A stretch of DNA of 64,000 bases from Diphasiastrum complanatum (taxonomy: Eukaryota > Streptophyta > Lycopodiopsida > Lycopodiales > Lycopodiaceae). The notes under the pieces are model-generated. The model had not been told where the DNA came from. It made no database searches and saw only the letters and a list, made by a program, of their open reading frames with translations. A program made the position numbers and the translations under genes. Below, in pieces: positions 35,162-47,842 of the stretch. Numbering within the stretch: position 1 is the stretch's first letter; the number at the start of each line of letters is the position of its first letter. The stretch spans positions 1,447,208-1,511,207 of the forward strand of contig CM055106.1 of NCBI GenBank assembly GCA_029204225.1, in the 5' to 3' direction.

Positions 35162-38100
35162 CTATTCTGACAACTTTTCAACCTTTGATCTGAACTGCTC
35201 AAGTGAAGCAGAGCCAAGTTTGAGGTCAAACATTCTTTCCAAGGCATGCATGTTTTCTACGATCTCGCTAACAGTTCGAGTGTTAGTAGTGTCAGTTCTT
35301 AAATGTTGCATAGGCCCATGCAATAATTTGTTAACAATTCCTCTGCTTAGTTCATCTATGAGCTTCCGATTCTTAGCAGATATGTCTCCAAATTTGCTTA
35401 AACATTTCTCAAGCTCAGATGCGCGTACCTTCTCTGCATAAGCTCTTAGCTTCTTTATTGTAGGAACTGTCTCAAGTGAATCCCTCCAAGCCTCAAAACT
35501 CTTTAGCTCTTCCTCAATAATCAATTGGGCTTCCACAGCTTTCCTCTTTCTTTCTTCTTTGTTTGCCTCCACAACTTCACGAAGGTCATCCACATTGAAG
35601 ACTTGCACCGAAGATATTTCTGAGACACAGGCAGAAACATTCCTTGGGACTGAAATGTCAATAAAACACCTGATGCCTGCCGCTGCATCTGACGCAGATT
35701 TAAGGCTCAAAACTTCTTCTTTAAGGAATATAGGGCTTTCGGAAGCAGTGCTTGTAAAAATAAGATCTGCTTCCCCAGCACATTCCAGCAGTTTATTCAG
35801 AGGCTGGTATATGAGCTCTGCCTCAGGAAACTCATTCTGTAGCTCTACAACCCTTTGCTCAGATCTGTTCACAACAACAAGCTTGCAGCATCCTTTAGAT
35901 ACCAGATGCTTGATAAGAAGTTTTGACATCTTTCCAGCACCAACAACTAGAACATGTGCAGCCAATAGGCCACCTTCGGGAAGCTTCATCAGTGCTAGCT
36001 CAACTGCCGCAGAACTGATAGATACTGCTCCTGCAGCAATGTTCGTCTCTGAACGGACACGTTTGCCAGCTGTAACTGACTGTTTAAATAGTCCACTCAG
36101 ACACCTGCCAAAGCCAACTACTCCCTGTCCAATTTTGTATACTTGCTTAACCTGGGCAAGAATCTGGCCTTCACCAAGGACGAGGGAATCCAAGCCCGAT
36201 GCAACCCTGAACAAATGCTCTGTTGCATCTCGATTTTGAAGAATAAAAAGGTGCTCTCTAAGTTCACCAATAGGAATGCCACTTGTCTGTAGAAATGAGT
36301 CAAAAAATAAAAAGAGAAACTCATCAAAATCTACAAAGGGAAGAGATGAAAATGACTTCCCAAAAAACTGTAACTTATTTATGGATTCATATACATAGGA
36401 TTATGCTTCCTTTTAGGATGCAATAGCGCTAGTCAACCAATGAGCGTATTAAACATAAAGTTTGTGGCAATCCAGGCTACCAATCAATAAAAGTCAACCT
36501 TGAAGTCAAACAGTCAAACAACAGCACCAAATGGTTATATGACTTATAATGGCATTGTTGATAGTCTTTTCATAGTTCTGCAGTCACTGATAGGGTTGCC
36601 GTCAGTAACTCAACAAAAGAATTGCTTCTAAAAGAATGCTCAAACTACAAAGGTTATGAAATGTCTGATGAGTAGAAGACTTGGTAGTAGGCGGTTCTGA
36701 GCTGACCAAGTTGCAGAGACATGAAAAGCACTCGAGACTTTTGAGCTACATACTGCTAAGCTTGCTGAATAATTTTGTTATGAAATGTTCGACTAATTAG
36801 TCAGTCAATTTTCCACAATCAAACTAGGAAACTACAAAGGTGACACATCTTTAGTTCAGACACAGGGTTGAGAGTTCCAAGTCAGCAATTGAGAAGCTAT
36901 AACATGTCTTTCACAAGACATTGATAGCACACTTTGTTCAATTAGTAAGCAATTTCTCTTCCAGTGAAACACTTGTCTCAAGAGCTACCTTCTTAAGGTG
37001 CCCCAGTCATGTTTTTCGAGACCTACGATGTGATTAAAATCCGGCATTGTTCTCAGAAAATTGCAACTTTACTCTGTTCAACATCTACCAGATAAAATGT
37101 TATGTTTCTTTCATCAGTGAGGTCTATTGATGATTTCTATAGAAGGGTTTGCTTATGCTCCTACCAATTTCATTCCTACACAGAATGGGACTTTTATTTT
37201 GCATACAAGTTTCCCTTGAACAATTTAAAGTGAAATGAAGATCCATCCACCCTGAAAAAGTCCATTCCAAAAAATTTATTTGCCCAGTAAACTTTTTAAG
37301 TTCATAAGCAGAAATTCACATGCTCATAAGGCAGTGAAAATATGCCAGTTGATTGCTTTACTGTAGGGAACAATGCCTGAAAATATTTTCCAGCACATCT
37401 TGGGATCATTTAGCTCGAGCATAGCTAAAATTGTCACTCAACCTTTACATAAACAAATGGTCTTTCTAGTGGCCTTTACTGGTGATAAGGGTCATTTGAA
37501 AAGTCTCAGTAAGAATATTTTCAAAGCACGGATGGGGTACGGACGTAGACGCCAAGAGGGCTTAATGCTTCATGAGACAAAGTCGCTATTGTCGAAGGAA
37601 TTCAAATGACCGATTCAGGCCTTGTGCATTACCTCCTCCAGACAAAGAAAACAGAAGGATAGCGATAAGCCAAGAAAGGTATCTAACCAGTGTACTCTAC
37701 AGGTACGGCATGGAAGCCTGCAAGTCGAAAGACTCGCCTATGGATCCAGGATTCAAACTGTCGAAGGACATGTGCCCCTGACGACTGAAACAGAGAAAAA
37801 GGAGATGTGCAAATACCCCTATCAGTCGATAGTCGAATCGATCATGTACGCCATGGTCTGCACTCGACCTGATCTAGCCTATATAGTCAGCAAACTGTCA
37901 CAATTTACGTCGAATCTCGGCCTACCTCACCGGAAAGCTCTACTCAAAGTATTAAGATACATTCAAGCCACTAAGCACTATGCTCTGTGTTATAATGGAA
38001 ACATAGAGGACGCTCTGACATTACCTGTTTGTTCCGACAGTCACCCGAACCATTAATTAAGGCCTCTAGAAACACCATTCCAATATACAAAAAGAACTCC

Positions 38101-40029
38101 TTAAAGCTCGGATCAGAGTTTCAAACAGAACCGTATGTCTACTACAACAATAATCCTCCATGCCTAGTGGCTTATGAAGGACTAATGGTCCACGTTGTTA
38201 CTGAACGGAGATAGCAATCATTATTGGCTCAGCTATACTTGAAAGATGAGACTAACTAGATCACACTTTTGCATATGCATTGAAAATTGAAAAGTGGGAC
38301 ACCAGACCTTAGACATCCATTCAGAGATTTCTCGAACTCCCCTATGCCAAGAGAGAGCCACCACATAGATTTCCATTCGATTGCAAGTGCTAAGAACAGC
38401 AGCTTCTTCGATGTGGTTCTGATTACACAGTTCTTCAATGGCACGAGGCCATTCAGCTTCAGGTAAAGCCAGTTTCTCACGCATCTCCACTGGGGCCGTA
38501 TGTACACTCAGCCCGAGTACCAAGATGCTACTCCTCTCGCTTGTGTACCCTATATCAAGAAAAAGAACAGATCAAACTTCAACCAATGCCATTTTCATAT
38601 GAAACTTGTAGCAAACTCCTATATCCCTCTTAAACTGATTTATTTGTATTGAAATTTTCCTTTCCATTCAAATAAATGAGTATCAACTGTCACCAGTTGA
38701 TCAGCTCAAACACATGCTTTATGTGCTTGACCCCTTCTCTCCAGTAAACTAAATACACCAAGAGACGATAGTCCAGATTTTTCAAAAATAAAGGAAGAAT
38801 TCAGATGAACTGCCAGATGCTATGCCTTTTCAGGTAGAGAGGGCTCCCGAGAGCTCAGAAGATATTGTAAGGTAGACAAAATAGAACTTTGCTCATACAC
38901 CTTATGCACAAAGGAGAATGAATGCAGAGTTTGATGATGAGCTCCAACACAATGATGATTGAAGTTTCCTAAGCAACAAGATGCTCTACATTCAGGGACA
39001 CGTGCAGCAGATTCCATGGCTAAGAAGTTCCCTTCAGACTTTATTCAAGAGTGTCCAAGACTGTTCATTCTCTAACCAAAAAATGTCAAAACTTAACTGG
39101 AGCATCTCTATGGAGAACACCCCAGAGCATTTCCAATCGAACTGGTAGTGGTACATTTTTCAATGTCAAAAGGTGGCACTAAATTTTTAGGCTTAGGCCA
39201 ATCTACAAAGAAGGCTTACTTTTATCCTAGTGCATTTTGGAGTTCCTCGCATATGGGAGATGCGCCCAGAGACAACAAGCCCATTAAATATGCCGAGATC
39301 CCATATTATTAACCATATGGGCAGTAATCCTTGTATGCTATGTGTACAAGATAGTCCACTAACTTCCCATGCACTTGCTGAGAAGGACAGTCGTGTACTA
39401 CCTTATGGTATAGCCATATAAAACTAAGTGCACATCATAATAGTGCAAGGGGGCATCCAGTACGCTTAAAAGAAAAGAAGAAGAAAATAACCAAGTTTAT
39501 GCCATAGAAACCCAAGTGCACAGGCCATAACAGTGCAAGGGGGAATTCCAGGACTCATAAAAAAATTAAAAATAAGTAACACTAGTTTTTCCTTTCAAAA
39601 AAGTTGCACAAACCATTTGAATGGTTAGAATACAAAGCTTTTAGAACTTGTTTTAGCTAATCTTCTGATCCAGGTAAAAAGGTGTCTACCCATATCAAAG
39701 CTTTTATCATGAATGAACGAACAGGACATAAAGCACTTACTGTCAGCGCCCGATGTGCGCAGCTGCTGAAATGCTTCCAGGCTGGAAGTCTTAATCTTAT
39801 GAGTTGATGCAGCTAACGACGAGCCCTTGTCTAGAATTGCCACCGCCAAACCCCATCTTCTATTACGCAAGCATTTCCTTTGAGCTAGAGCTACACTCAC
39901 AAATTGCTTGCCAAACGGAGTGGACATTTCAACACTGCAACTGCCTTGGATTCTGAGATCTTTCTTATTATAAAAGAGCTCGCCCTGAGGCCAAACCCCT
40001 GCAAAAGAAGTAATTCTGATTGCAGACAT
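35162..40029 (-). CDS. HEMA: glutamyl-tRNA reductase, plastid (HEMA), 3 exons
   Basis: It reduces glutamyl-tRNA(Glu) with NADPH to glutamate-1-semialdehyde, the first committed step of plastid tetrapyrrole (chlorophyll and haem) synthesis. Exons on the minus strand are 40029-39741, 38549-38308 and 36286-35162, with GT-AG introns of 1191 and 2021 nt. They join in frame (phases 1 and 0) to give 551 residues, the usual plant length. Exon 1 gives a Ser/Arg-rich plastid transit peptide. Exon 2 has the catalytic region, with the active Cys in '[13 protein letters not shown]'. Exon 3 has '[20 protein letters not shown]', the NADPH-binding '[10 protein letters not shown]', 'VNRS' and the C-terminal dimerisation helices. 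No stops or shifts are seen, unlike the elements around it. Transcription would start beyond 40030. Intron 2 carries a copia fragment on the opposite strand. Confidence 0.97.
37515..38215 (+). pseudogene. Ty1/copia pol fragment in HEMA intron 2
   Basis: The C-terminal part of copia reverse transcriptase and the start of RNase H, in at least three frames. It starts with '[17 protein letters not shown]' (near 37570), then '[20 protein letters not shown]' (37662-37720). A strong '[20 protein letters not shown]' stretch (37845-37905) and '[20 protein letters not shown]' follow. It is on the plus strand, opposite to HEMA, and entirely inside intron 2 (38307-36287). No LTRs flank it. It is inert, apart from lengthening the intron. 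Confidence 0.85.
39400..39575. repeat. short tandem duplication in HEMA intron 1
   Basis: Two similar blocks of about 95 bp, each with a 'taagtgcac' or 'caagtgcac' step followed by 'agtgcaagggggaattcca' or close variants. Located in intron 1. Confidence 0.5.
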
Positions 40030-40740
40030 TACGTTAGAGTATGTGGTGGAACGAGGGGGATCTGAATGTAAAAATCACAGCCTATGCAGACAACTCTTTC
40101 TCTTCAATTCACCAATGCTATCAGCGTTGACCGTGTGATCAAACTACAGACAGCCTGTATTTGCCCCAAAATGGACGCAATCCAGCTACATCGCAACCAT
40201 CGCCGCCTGGCAAAGCCTTTCTACTTAGATAAACTTCATAAACCGCCATGTCGCTCGAATCTGCTGCCCTCTTTGCATCTCCAGAGATCAAAAGGTTTGA
40301 TCTCAAGGTTTTGATCAGACAAATGAATGGAAAAAGTGCGGGGAAAAGCTGAAAGAAAGTAATTAGAGGCAGCTATATCAGAAGCATGAGCTCCCGGCTT
40401 AGCCTGCCATCGCCTTACTCCCTCCTCCGCTCTCGCTGCTGCTCTCCTTTGATCTTCGCACAAACTGCACCTGCACTGCCCAGACAGAGCTAGACAGACA
40501 GATAAAGACGAGAGAGGAGGATGACCGGCGGTAGCCCACGGAAACCGCACCAGCCGGTCACCTGGAGAGTCAGAAGCTCTTTGACTAAACCGGCTACGTC
40601 GGTAGAGGTATGGGTGACTGGGGAGCCTTTTGCTCAAGACACGTGTTGCATTTTGATTGCTGGGGAGGGGTTTTTGTCCATCTGGGCTGAATCTTTGCAC
40701 TCATATTCTTAGGCCTGGCCTTTTGGTTAACATGGAGTAG
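40030..40740 (-). promoter_or_regulatory. HEMA upstream region
   Basis: Sequence upstream of the HEMA start codon. A GATAAAG (I-box-like, read on the plus strand) lies near 40501, and a G-box core CACGTG in 'gacacgtgttgc' near 40640. Such sites are frequent in light-responsive plant promoters, which suits HEMA. They are short and their use here is inferred. Confidence 0.35.
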
Positions 40741-41086
40741 CTTTGATATTTTGTTTGTTGAGTGCGGTAAACTGAGAAAAACCTTTGACTCGGCGACCAA
40801 AAGGGCTGCTTTCAAACACAAGCGCATAGGTGCAACCATTTGAACCACCAAAAAGGCTTGTTTCAGACACAAGGGGTATGTCCGCTTATGGCCCCTTACC
40901 TACCCTTGCATCTTACTAACAAGCACCTGTTTGGCCCCGACCAAGTTGAACGCTACACGCGTGTCCCCAAGTGGCACCCTAGTGCTGCCCGCCATCCTGC
41001 CCGGCCCCTACTCTGCCTCTTCCTTGCTTGCTTGCCACGTGACATCCATGCTTTATCCCATAATATTTTAGGAGACGTGACTCTGA

Positions 41087-41400
41087 TTGCATATATACTC
41101 CAAAGGCACTATGTCTCTCATATGCATGTGTGTGTGCACAGGCCCAACTGGTCCTGGTGCCCCAAGTCCCGGTGCCTCCGGTGAGACCTCCCACGCATGC
41201 GAGACCCCCCACGTGACGCCCTGGTCCTGGTGCCCCTGTGCCAGTGGTCCCGGCGCCAGTTGTCCAGGCGAGACCCCCACGCACGCCCTAGGTGCCCTTT
41301 CGCACGCGAGACCCCCACGTGACGGGATTTCTTTGTCCCCTGCCTGGACTCCACAAGTCAATTTCACATTGGTACGAGGCCAAAGCTGTCCTCGTGCCAA
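41087..41400. other. GC-rich block with repeated G-box module
   Basis: A GC-rich island in an AT-rich surround. 'gcgagacccccacgtgacg' occurs twice, near 41198 (with one extra C) and 41300, and 'ggtcctggtgcccc' occurs twice. Each module contains CACGTGAC. Frames on both strands are open only because of composition. It may be part of an unidentified element. Confidence 0.4.
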
Positions 41401-41519
41401 TAAGTGACTTACCTTACCTACCCCCAACAATGTTGTTTTTACTTGAGGCCTTCTTGAAGGTAAGTGCAGTGTCATAAATTTGAATTTGAAACATGTAGCA
41501 AAAGCATTCATCGAATGTG

Positions 41520-43400
41520 GCTAGGTGGAGGTGGAGGTCTCCACGTATGTAAAAGGACATTCATGTTTGACAAAGGGCACCGATCGGTGAAGTGGTCTCA
41601 CGTAAGCAACTAACAACATGTAGACAGGGCTCAAGATTCTCTCCTCTCTTTTTTTTCTCAAAAGATTGGTTGAGACAAGGTGGAATCTACACATAGGTGG
41701 TATTTTGTTTAATACCACATGACATGGGATAATTCCGAGGGGGATATCTCCAGGTGTGCCAAGGAAGGCTTCAAGGTATGTTACGCACTCAACCCATGTT
41801 GACAACCTTCTTATATGCCAACGCAGAAAAAGTCTAGTTGCCAAGGGAAGGTCACCAGGTATGTTCAAGATTTACCCCATGTTGGCAACTCTTGTAACTA
41901 CCAAGATGGAGAAAGTCTAGTTGTATGAAGTCTTTCGTATATGAAGCCACCCTAACTCAACCAATAAGAGGAATTATTCTAGTCTCCCTCCACTTTTCTT
42001 TGGTCCCAGGTTCGAGCCTCCCCTTGGAAACCAAGAAGCACTTTTCTTTGTTTACACAAAAGTTGACCGCAAATTGTACCTTACTCTTGTCCAATGTTAA
42101 TGGACATTTTTCAAGCTCTATCATAATAAATCATTTCATGTAGCTAGTGAGAACTTTGAGAAAAATAAATTTGTGGGCCATTAAAATCATGTTCTAGAAT
42201 ACTTATTTTAATATGTTTTTGGACCATTAATTTGAGAGGGACTCTTGAATCTTCCAAGGGGTATAAATCAAATAAACGGAATTTTTATAAACCATTAAAC
42301 TTTGATACTCTTGGAGTTGCTCACATGAACTCTTGCAACAGAACGTATGTGGTTAGTTATAATAAGTCTAAGAGCTAGAAAAGATGCTAAAAGATTGCCA
42401 ACTCAAATTCACCTAAAACTCACATCATTGTCAACTTTGAGAGAATCACTGTGATAGTTTACTACTATCAAAACAAAAGTTCAAAATAAATTAAATAAGG
42501 CTCTTGGCATTTGTTCGAATTTTACAAGGGGTTTTGAATTTTGTCAAAACACCACACCTTATTCATGATGTAACACTAAAGATCAATAAGAGCTTGATGC
42601 TTGAAATAATTATGATTTCCCCCCTACAACACCCGAGTTGGACAAGGGTTACTACTACTGGCATGAGTCCCAGTTCTTGTTAAAAAGGGGCATCTGGTGG
42701 GAGCCAACACATGCTCCAAACTCAATTGTGTTTTGACATGATTTAAGTTACAATGTACATGTTGCTACTAGTGCAAGTAACGAATCTTGTTGCAAAAAAA
42801 AAAAACAATAACTCAAAAAAAACAACAACAATTTGTCGCCTGTCCTCGAGAAGTCAAGTAATCATGATGTCAAGGAAGATCAAGGCTGGAATCATGCACT
42901 ATGTTGTGTTGAAGGATCGTCCAAAATCCTTGAAATTCCAATGCTAGGAAGTCTTTGTAGTTGTATATACATGTACAACATAAGATTCTATACATAAAGT
43001 GACAAGGTAAGAATGTTGTAGTCACAACAAAACATTAACAAAATTAAAACACCAACATCTAAATTGGGAATAATAAGTGCACTTGTTTGCCTCCAAAGTC
43101 ATGAATGAATAAAACAAACAATTGTTGGACCATTCCGTTAAGAAGTATTTTTTAAGATGCACACAAGAAGTTATATAACCTCATATATAAAGCTGCACAA
43201 AATGTATATAGAAAAACAAGCAAATGTTGACAAGACAATTCGAGAAAAAACATGCTCGAAGTGGTGTCTTGGAGTCTATTGTCACAAAGTAGATGCGAAA
43301 TCTCCAATTCAACGTCGGATTTTAAATCTCCGACGGACTTTCAGGTCCAGTTTAGCTTAACCTTACTAGTAATGTGTAGTTAACATGCCACGATTATTAC
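41520..43400. other. no gene seen
   Basis: AT-rich sequence without a supported gene. A small inverted repeat, GTCGGA...TCCGAC, is at about 43313-43333, shortly upstream of the transposase-like gene. Confidence 0.4.
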
Positions 43401-43535
43401 GCATGCAACTGCAACTTCAAGAACCTATGACGCTCATTAACCAACTTTTTCAAATTTGAAAATGAGATTGTGTCCCTCGTTTTAACTAGCGAGAGAATAA
43501 ACATAGAATATCAGGTACGCCATGGATGAAGAATA

Positions 43536-46233
43536 GTGTCTATTTTCTTTTTGGTCTGTCAGCTGATGTTTGCGGAGATGTCTCAGTTTCATCTACACAT
43601 TGTTCTCCCTGCCGAGAATGCTCTGATAGCTAAAAGAGGAGTAGTGAAAGAATCCATAGTTTCTCGACTTGATATGATCGCTCACAGAATCAACCAAAGA
43701 AAGAATTACGATTTGTGGATTGATGGAAGTTTGTATCCATTGGATTCGAGCTCGATGCAAGCTCCACAATTCCAATCCATCACACAATTAATAAAGTTTT
43801 TGTGTGACGGAGAAAACGAAACGGTTTACTGGGTTATTGTGAAAGATTGACGACTTATGGTGTTGCAAACTCTGTTCAAAAAATACAGAGTTTAGAATGT
43901 ATGTTAAATGGTTTGCTTGCTGACTATAGAGAAAAAGAGACCGCATTATCACAAACAAAAAAAGATAATGCACATTTACATAATATTATATTAAATTTGA
44001 ATGCAAGTAATGATCAATTCCGACAAGTTGTTCAGACATTACATATATCAAATGACCAGTAAAAGAAGAAACTCATACTAGATAAGAGATTAAAAAGAAA
44101 CAAGCGAAAAAGAATTTTGAAGGACATTGATGAGCTTTTGTTAAATGGAGGCCAACGGAGAAAAAAGATTCAAGCATTCAAGTAAGGATTTGATTTGAAT
44201 CAGTTTTATTTTAGTTTTGTGAAGTAGCATGACATTTATTATGTGTCCTATTTTGGTTTCTTGATTTTCATAATCATTTGCAGATCAGTATTGGTTGCAA
44301 ATCAGCATCTGAAGGACAATGACCTGATTGGAAAATCACTGAGTTCGGTATTGACAACCAAGTCCACAAAGTCTTTATTGGACAATAATCGATATTCTCG
44401 AATCAAGTCCAAGGTCATTGAGGCTTTGATGAACGAGGTTGGTAAGGTAATCAACCGAACGTTAATTCAAGGAGCATGTGATTTCTCAGGTATTAGCAGG
44501 GAGGCATATGCGAGTATATTTAAAATTATTAAAGAGGCTTTTGGACAATTGCACGTAAGAAAATTTCCCATTCCTCGCCCTTTTCAAATAAGATTGGAGA
44601 GAGATGTATTGAATAAGGGTATGCAAAACGTCATTGGGATCCCTTTTCACATCAATGAGATTTACAATTCAAAGTCTGGCAATTTGTCATATAATTCTAC
44701 CAACAACTTATTTGTGGATTTGAATCATTTATTGAGATTTATAGTGAAATTCTATAATATTACACAAGTGTTAGTATGAGCAAACTTATTTTGGTGGTCA
44801 AGCTAGATGAATCGGAAGTTATGAAAGTACAAAAGTTGGAAAGAGTAAGTATTACTCTCATGAATGGAGCGTTGAGCAATGCAACAAACTCAAGGGATCT
44901 CAACTTCAGTGTGCAATTAGAAAACACATATGGTGGCTAGCATGTTTTTAGATAAAAAATGGTTGTTATTCATGTGCAATTTCTTTTAGTAATTGTTTTG
45001 AATATATAAAAATTTGTGATTCCATATGTTGAACAGATTATCAAGGAGGATCACGATGTTCTTTCCTGGATTTTTAGCAGAACAAGTTATCTAGATATCA
45101 TAAAGGATCATATGAATGGCAAAGTACTTAGTGTTCCTGAAAGAGGTGAATTTTTTGTGGAATGGCATTTAGCTGGAGACTTGAAGTCATTGAAATGTAT
45201 GTTCAATGTATCTCATGGAGCAAATTTGAAACATCCATGTCTATATTGTATGAAATCATCAAATGACATTTCAAGGAACACAAGAGTTTCAAGAGATATT
45301 GAAGATCCCAACTGGGTGACCAGTACTACCAATTCCTTTACAAAATGTGCATATTTGCACACTTCATGGAGAGGTGAGGATCATAGAGAAATTAATATAT
45401 CTTCATATCTTGTTTGCATGGAATACTAAGCCAGAGTCAGCATCAAAACAAGCAATCGCTCGATTAGAGGAAGTGTTGTCAAAAGCAGGCCTTCATAAAG
45501 GCCATGTTAAAATACAAAAAGATGAGAAGCTTTCGGGAAAAACAGGAAACATACCCAGTAAACCTAGCATAGGAGGAGTCAAAGCTCGTTGATTTTTATC
45601 AAATCATTCTAAAGAGTTGTCTAAAATCCAATACTCGGTTTGAAAAGATGTTATTTCTACAACAGAAGACTTTGAAAATAAAGGAACAACAAGGGTAAAG
45701 AAGGCTGAAGTTTGGAAAAAGCTCGATAATATGGTTGAAGTGCTTAGAAAAGACACAATTTCATATGCAGATGCACTCCTATTGGAGAAAACAGCAATAG
45801 AGTTTGTAGACGCAGTTTGTGTGGCTTGGGGCTCAGATCACATCACCCACTACATGGTAAGATACATTTGAACAATGTCTTACAATTTTATAATTTTAGT
45901 ATAACTTGCTTGATAGATTCTAACCAATGCATATTTTTCTAACCAATGCATAAATCTTTGATATTGCAGCACATACTAAGGCATCATGCATCATTTTTTG
46001 CAAAAAAGTATGGCAGTTTGAGTATATGGTCCTCACAAGGAATGGAGAAATCACATTGGCAGGCAAGAGCAGCATTTCATCGAAATACACAACGTGGTGG
46101 AACATCCTCAAAAGATAGTTACATCATTTGGCTATTCCAATGGTTTTATAGACAAGCTCAAGTTCGATACACAACAAGATCAACTGAATATCAAAGATTC
46201 AAAAAAGCATGTAGATTTATAAGCCAAAATTAG
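43536..46233 (+). pseudogene. transposase-like gene, spliced and decayed
   Basis: A multi-exon gene with breaks. First segment: 43536-43850 ('VVKESIVSRLDMIAHRI'). After a one-base shift a coiled-coil segment follows (43850-44181, TAA at 44060 for Gln). Intron 44182-44283 (phase 2) leads to a helical domain (44284-44770). A segment near 44805 has 'LDESEVMKVQKLERV'. The exon from 45037 has 'VPERGEFFVEWHLAGDLKSL' and a Cys pair ('HPCLYCMKSS'). After a shift near 45340 come 'FAWNTKPESASKQAI', 'GNIPSKPSIGGVKAR', a TGA for Arg at 45590, and 'SDHITHYM'. Intron 45857-45969 (phase 0) leads to 'KYGSLSIWSSQGMEKSHWQA'. The layout looks like a DDE-type transposase of a eukaryotic DNA transposon with a Cys-rich insert. 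I cannot name the superfamily. It is convergent with the gene ending at 46310. Confidence 0.5.
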
Positions 46234-46309
46234 AGACATTCAATAAAGATCAAATGCGTGTAATAAAAAATTCTCAAATTTCACATACATTAAATGGAAA
46301 AGAGTACAA

Positions 46310-47842
46310 TCATTTTTTTTCATTGTCTCTAAGGACAATTTTTGCTATGTGGTCATGAAGGAACTTTTTCCTATCATACGGATCCAAAAATCGAGTGGAT
46401 TGCCTTTTGCTCAGATCTATATATCCTGATAGAATTGCCTGAGCAGATGATCTCATAGGAACATTTTCTGGCACGTAATTGAACACTTTAAGAGCAACAT
46501 CTCTTCTGACAAAAATGATTCTATATGTATTTTTTGGATATTTATGCCCTTGGGCAAAATAAGATAGGGCATTGATGGCCATGATTAAGGTTCCCGCATT
46601 CACAAAAAACCTTTCATGAAGAATACAAATTTCGTTATTTACAAAATGTTTCAAATAATGAGCCAATGAGGCATCCTTCTGTCTCCCGCCTTGTCTTTCT
46701 CTCAATCCTCCATGCTGGATAGCAAAGGCATCAACTTCAACGATTTCCTACAACACATAATCAAGTGTTAGTCAAACTAGTAGAACAATCATCAGTTACA
46801 CGTTAAATAGTAAATGATTTTTGTGAGAAGGTGTACTTACCAGATCCTCCTCATCAGCTTGGATCACACCAGCAGCTTCTAGATTGTGACCAGCAATAAT
46901 GGTCGATTGCTGGTCAGCTGGAATAGTATATATGGGAGGTGGCGGATAACTTTTTTGAAATGCCAAAAACTCCTCCTCACTCGGCATATTAGCCTCATAT
47001 GCCCTGCTCTTAGATAGCATCCTTTGAAGGGCATCTGTGCCACTTACCCATTCTTCCTGGTCCTCATAGTCGATGCCATCTATGAGGTCGTCATCATCAA
47101 AGTCAATAAAATCACTAAATTCAGAAATCATCCTTGACAAAAGAGATAATATTTCATCTTCTCTGAGATCCATTACGTCTCCGATGTCGTTAATGGACAA
47201 GAATGCAATATCGTCCATATGGTACACAGGGAGGTCCATCAGGATTCTACTCTGGTCAATCTGGCTCGCGGTAGATAAGGGAGAGATAGACAAAGAACGA
47301 GTCTTGGTAGGATCATATTGTTGTGCTTGCCTGGCCTCCTTTGCATCTCCTAAAACCTCATCAATAATGAAAACCTCTATAGCCACACGAGTAGTAGGGG
47401 CAAGCAAACTAATCATAGACGACCCAGAAGATTCTGCCTCGTCAGGGATAAGAGCAGATAAGAAAAACACGAAGGCCATACCCTCCTGAACGAAGCGACA
47501 TACTCGATTTTATTCCTCACAGGGTATGACACGTTTAAACAGATCGATAAGTTTGGTAAACTTACGATCATGCCTTTGCTTGGCACTAGGCTGAGCATGA
47601 GTCAAATCTGTGAAATGCACAAATCTCAGGCCGTCCATCAGAAGGGTACCCTGTTGCAAGCACTCATAAAAATCCTTGTACAGTTTGGGAAAAACTTCTC
47701 TGTGCTCAATAACAAATCTCTCTATGTCAAACTGAAAATCAAAATAGGACAAAAAATGGGCCTGTCTGTCGCTAACTTCAGCATCAACAAGGAAAAAACT
47801 AAGAGTTATATCATAGATCAAACTGGCAGAAGAGGAGGCCAT
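46310..47842 (-). pseudogene. unknown spliced gene, divergent from the H3-Ulp1 gene
   Basis: On the minus strand an ATG at 47842 opens a frame of 480 codons. It is interrupted by one TAA (47512-47510, where CAA/Gln would fit) and one 93-nt intron at 46840-46748 (GTAAGT...TTGTAG, phase 0). The N-terminal third is helical and hydrophobic ('SYFDFQFDIERFVIEHREVF'). The middle is strongly acidic ('FIDFDDDDLIDGIDYEDQEE'). The C-terminal part has a basic start ('GGLRERQGGRQKD') and helical ending ('STRFLDPYDRKKFLHDHI'). No known domain was recognised. Its start is 845 bp from the H3-Ulp1 ATG, head to head, so the two genes probably share a promoter. I take it as an accessory gene of the same element. 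Confidence 0.5.

Noticed and set aside
40236-40700. 154-codon minus-strand frame upstream of HEMA
   Set aside because: Lies in the HEMA upstream region, lacks any family pattern and overlaps a plus-strand frame; I treat it as chance, though a 5' leader peptide cannot be excluded.
41068-41511. Gly/Pro-rich frames on both strands
   Set aside because: Result of GC-rich repeats in this block.
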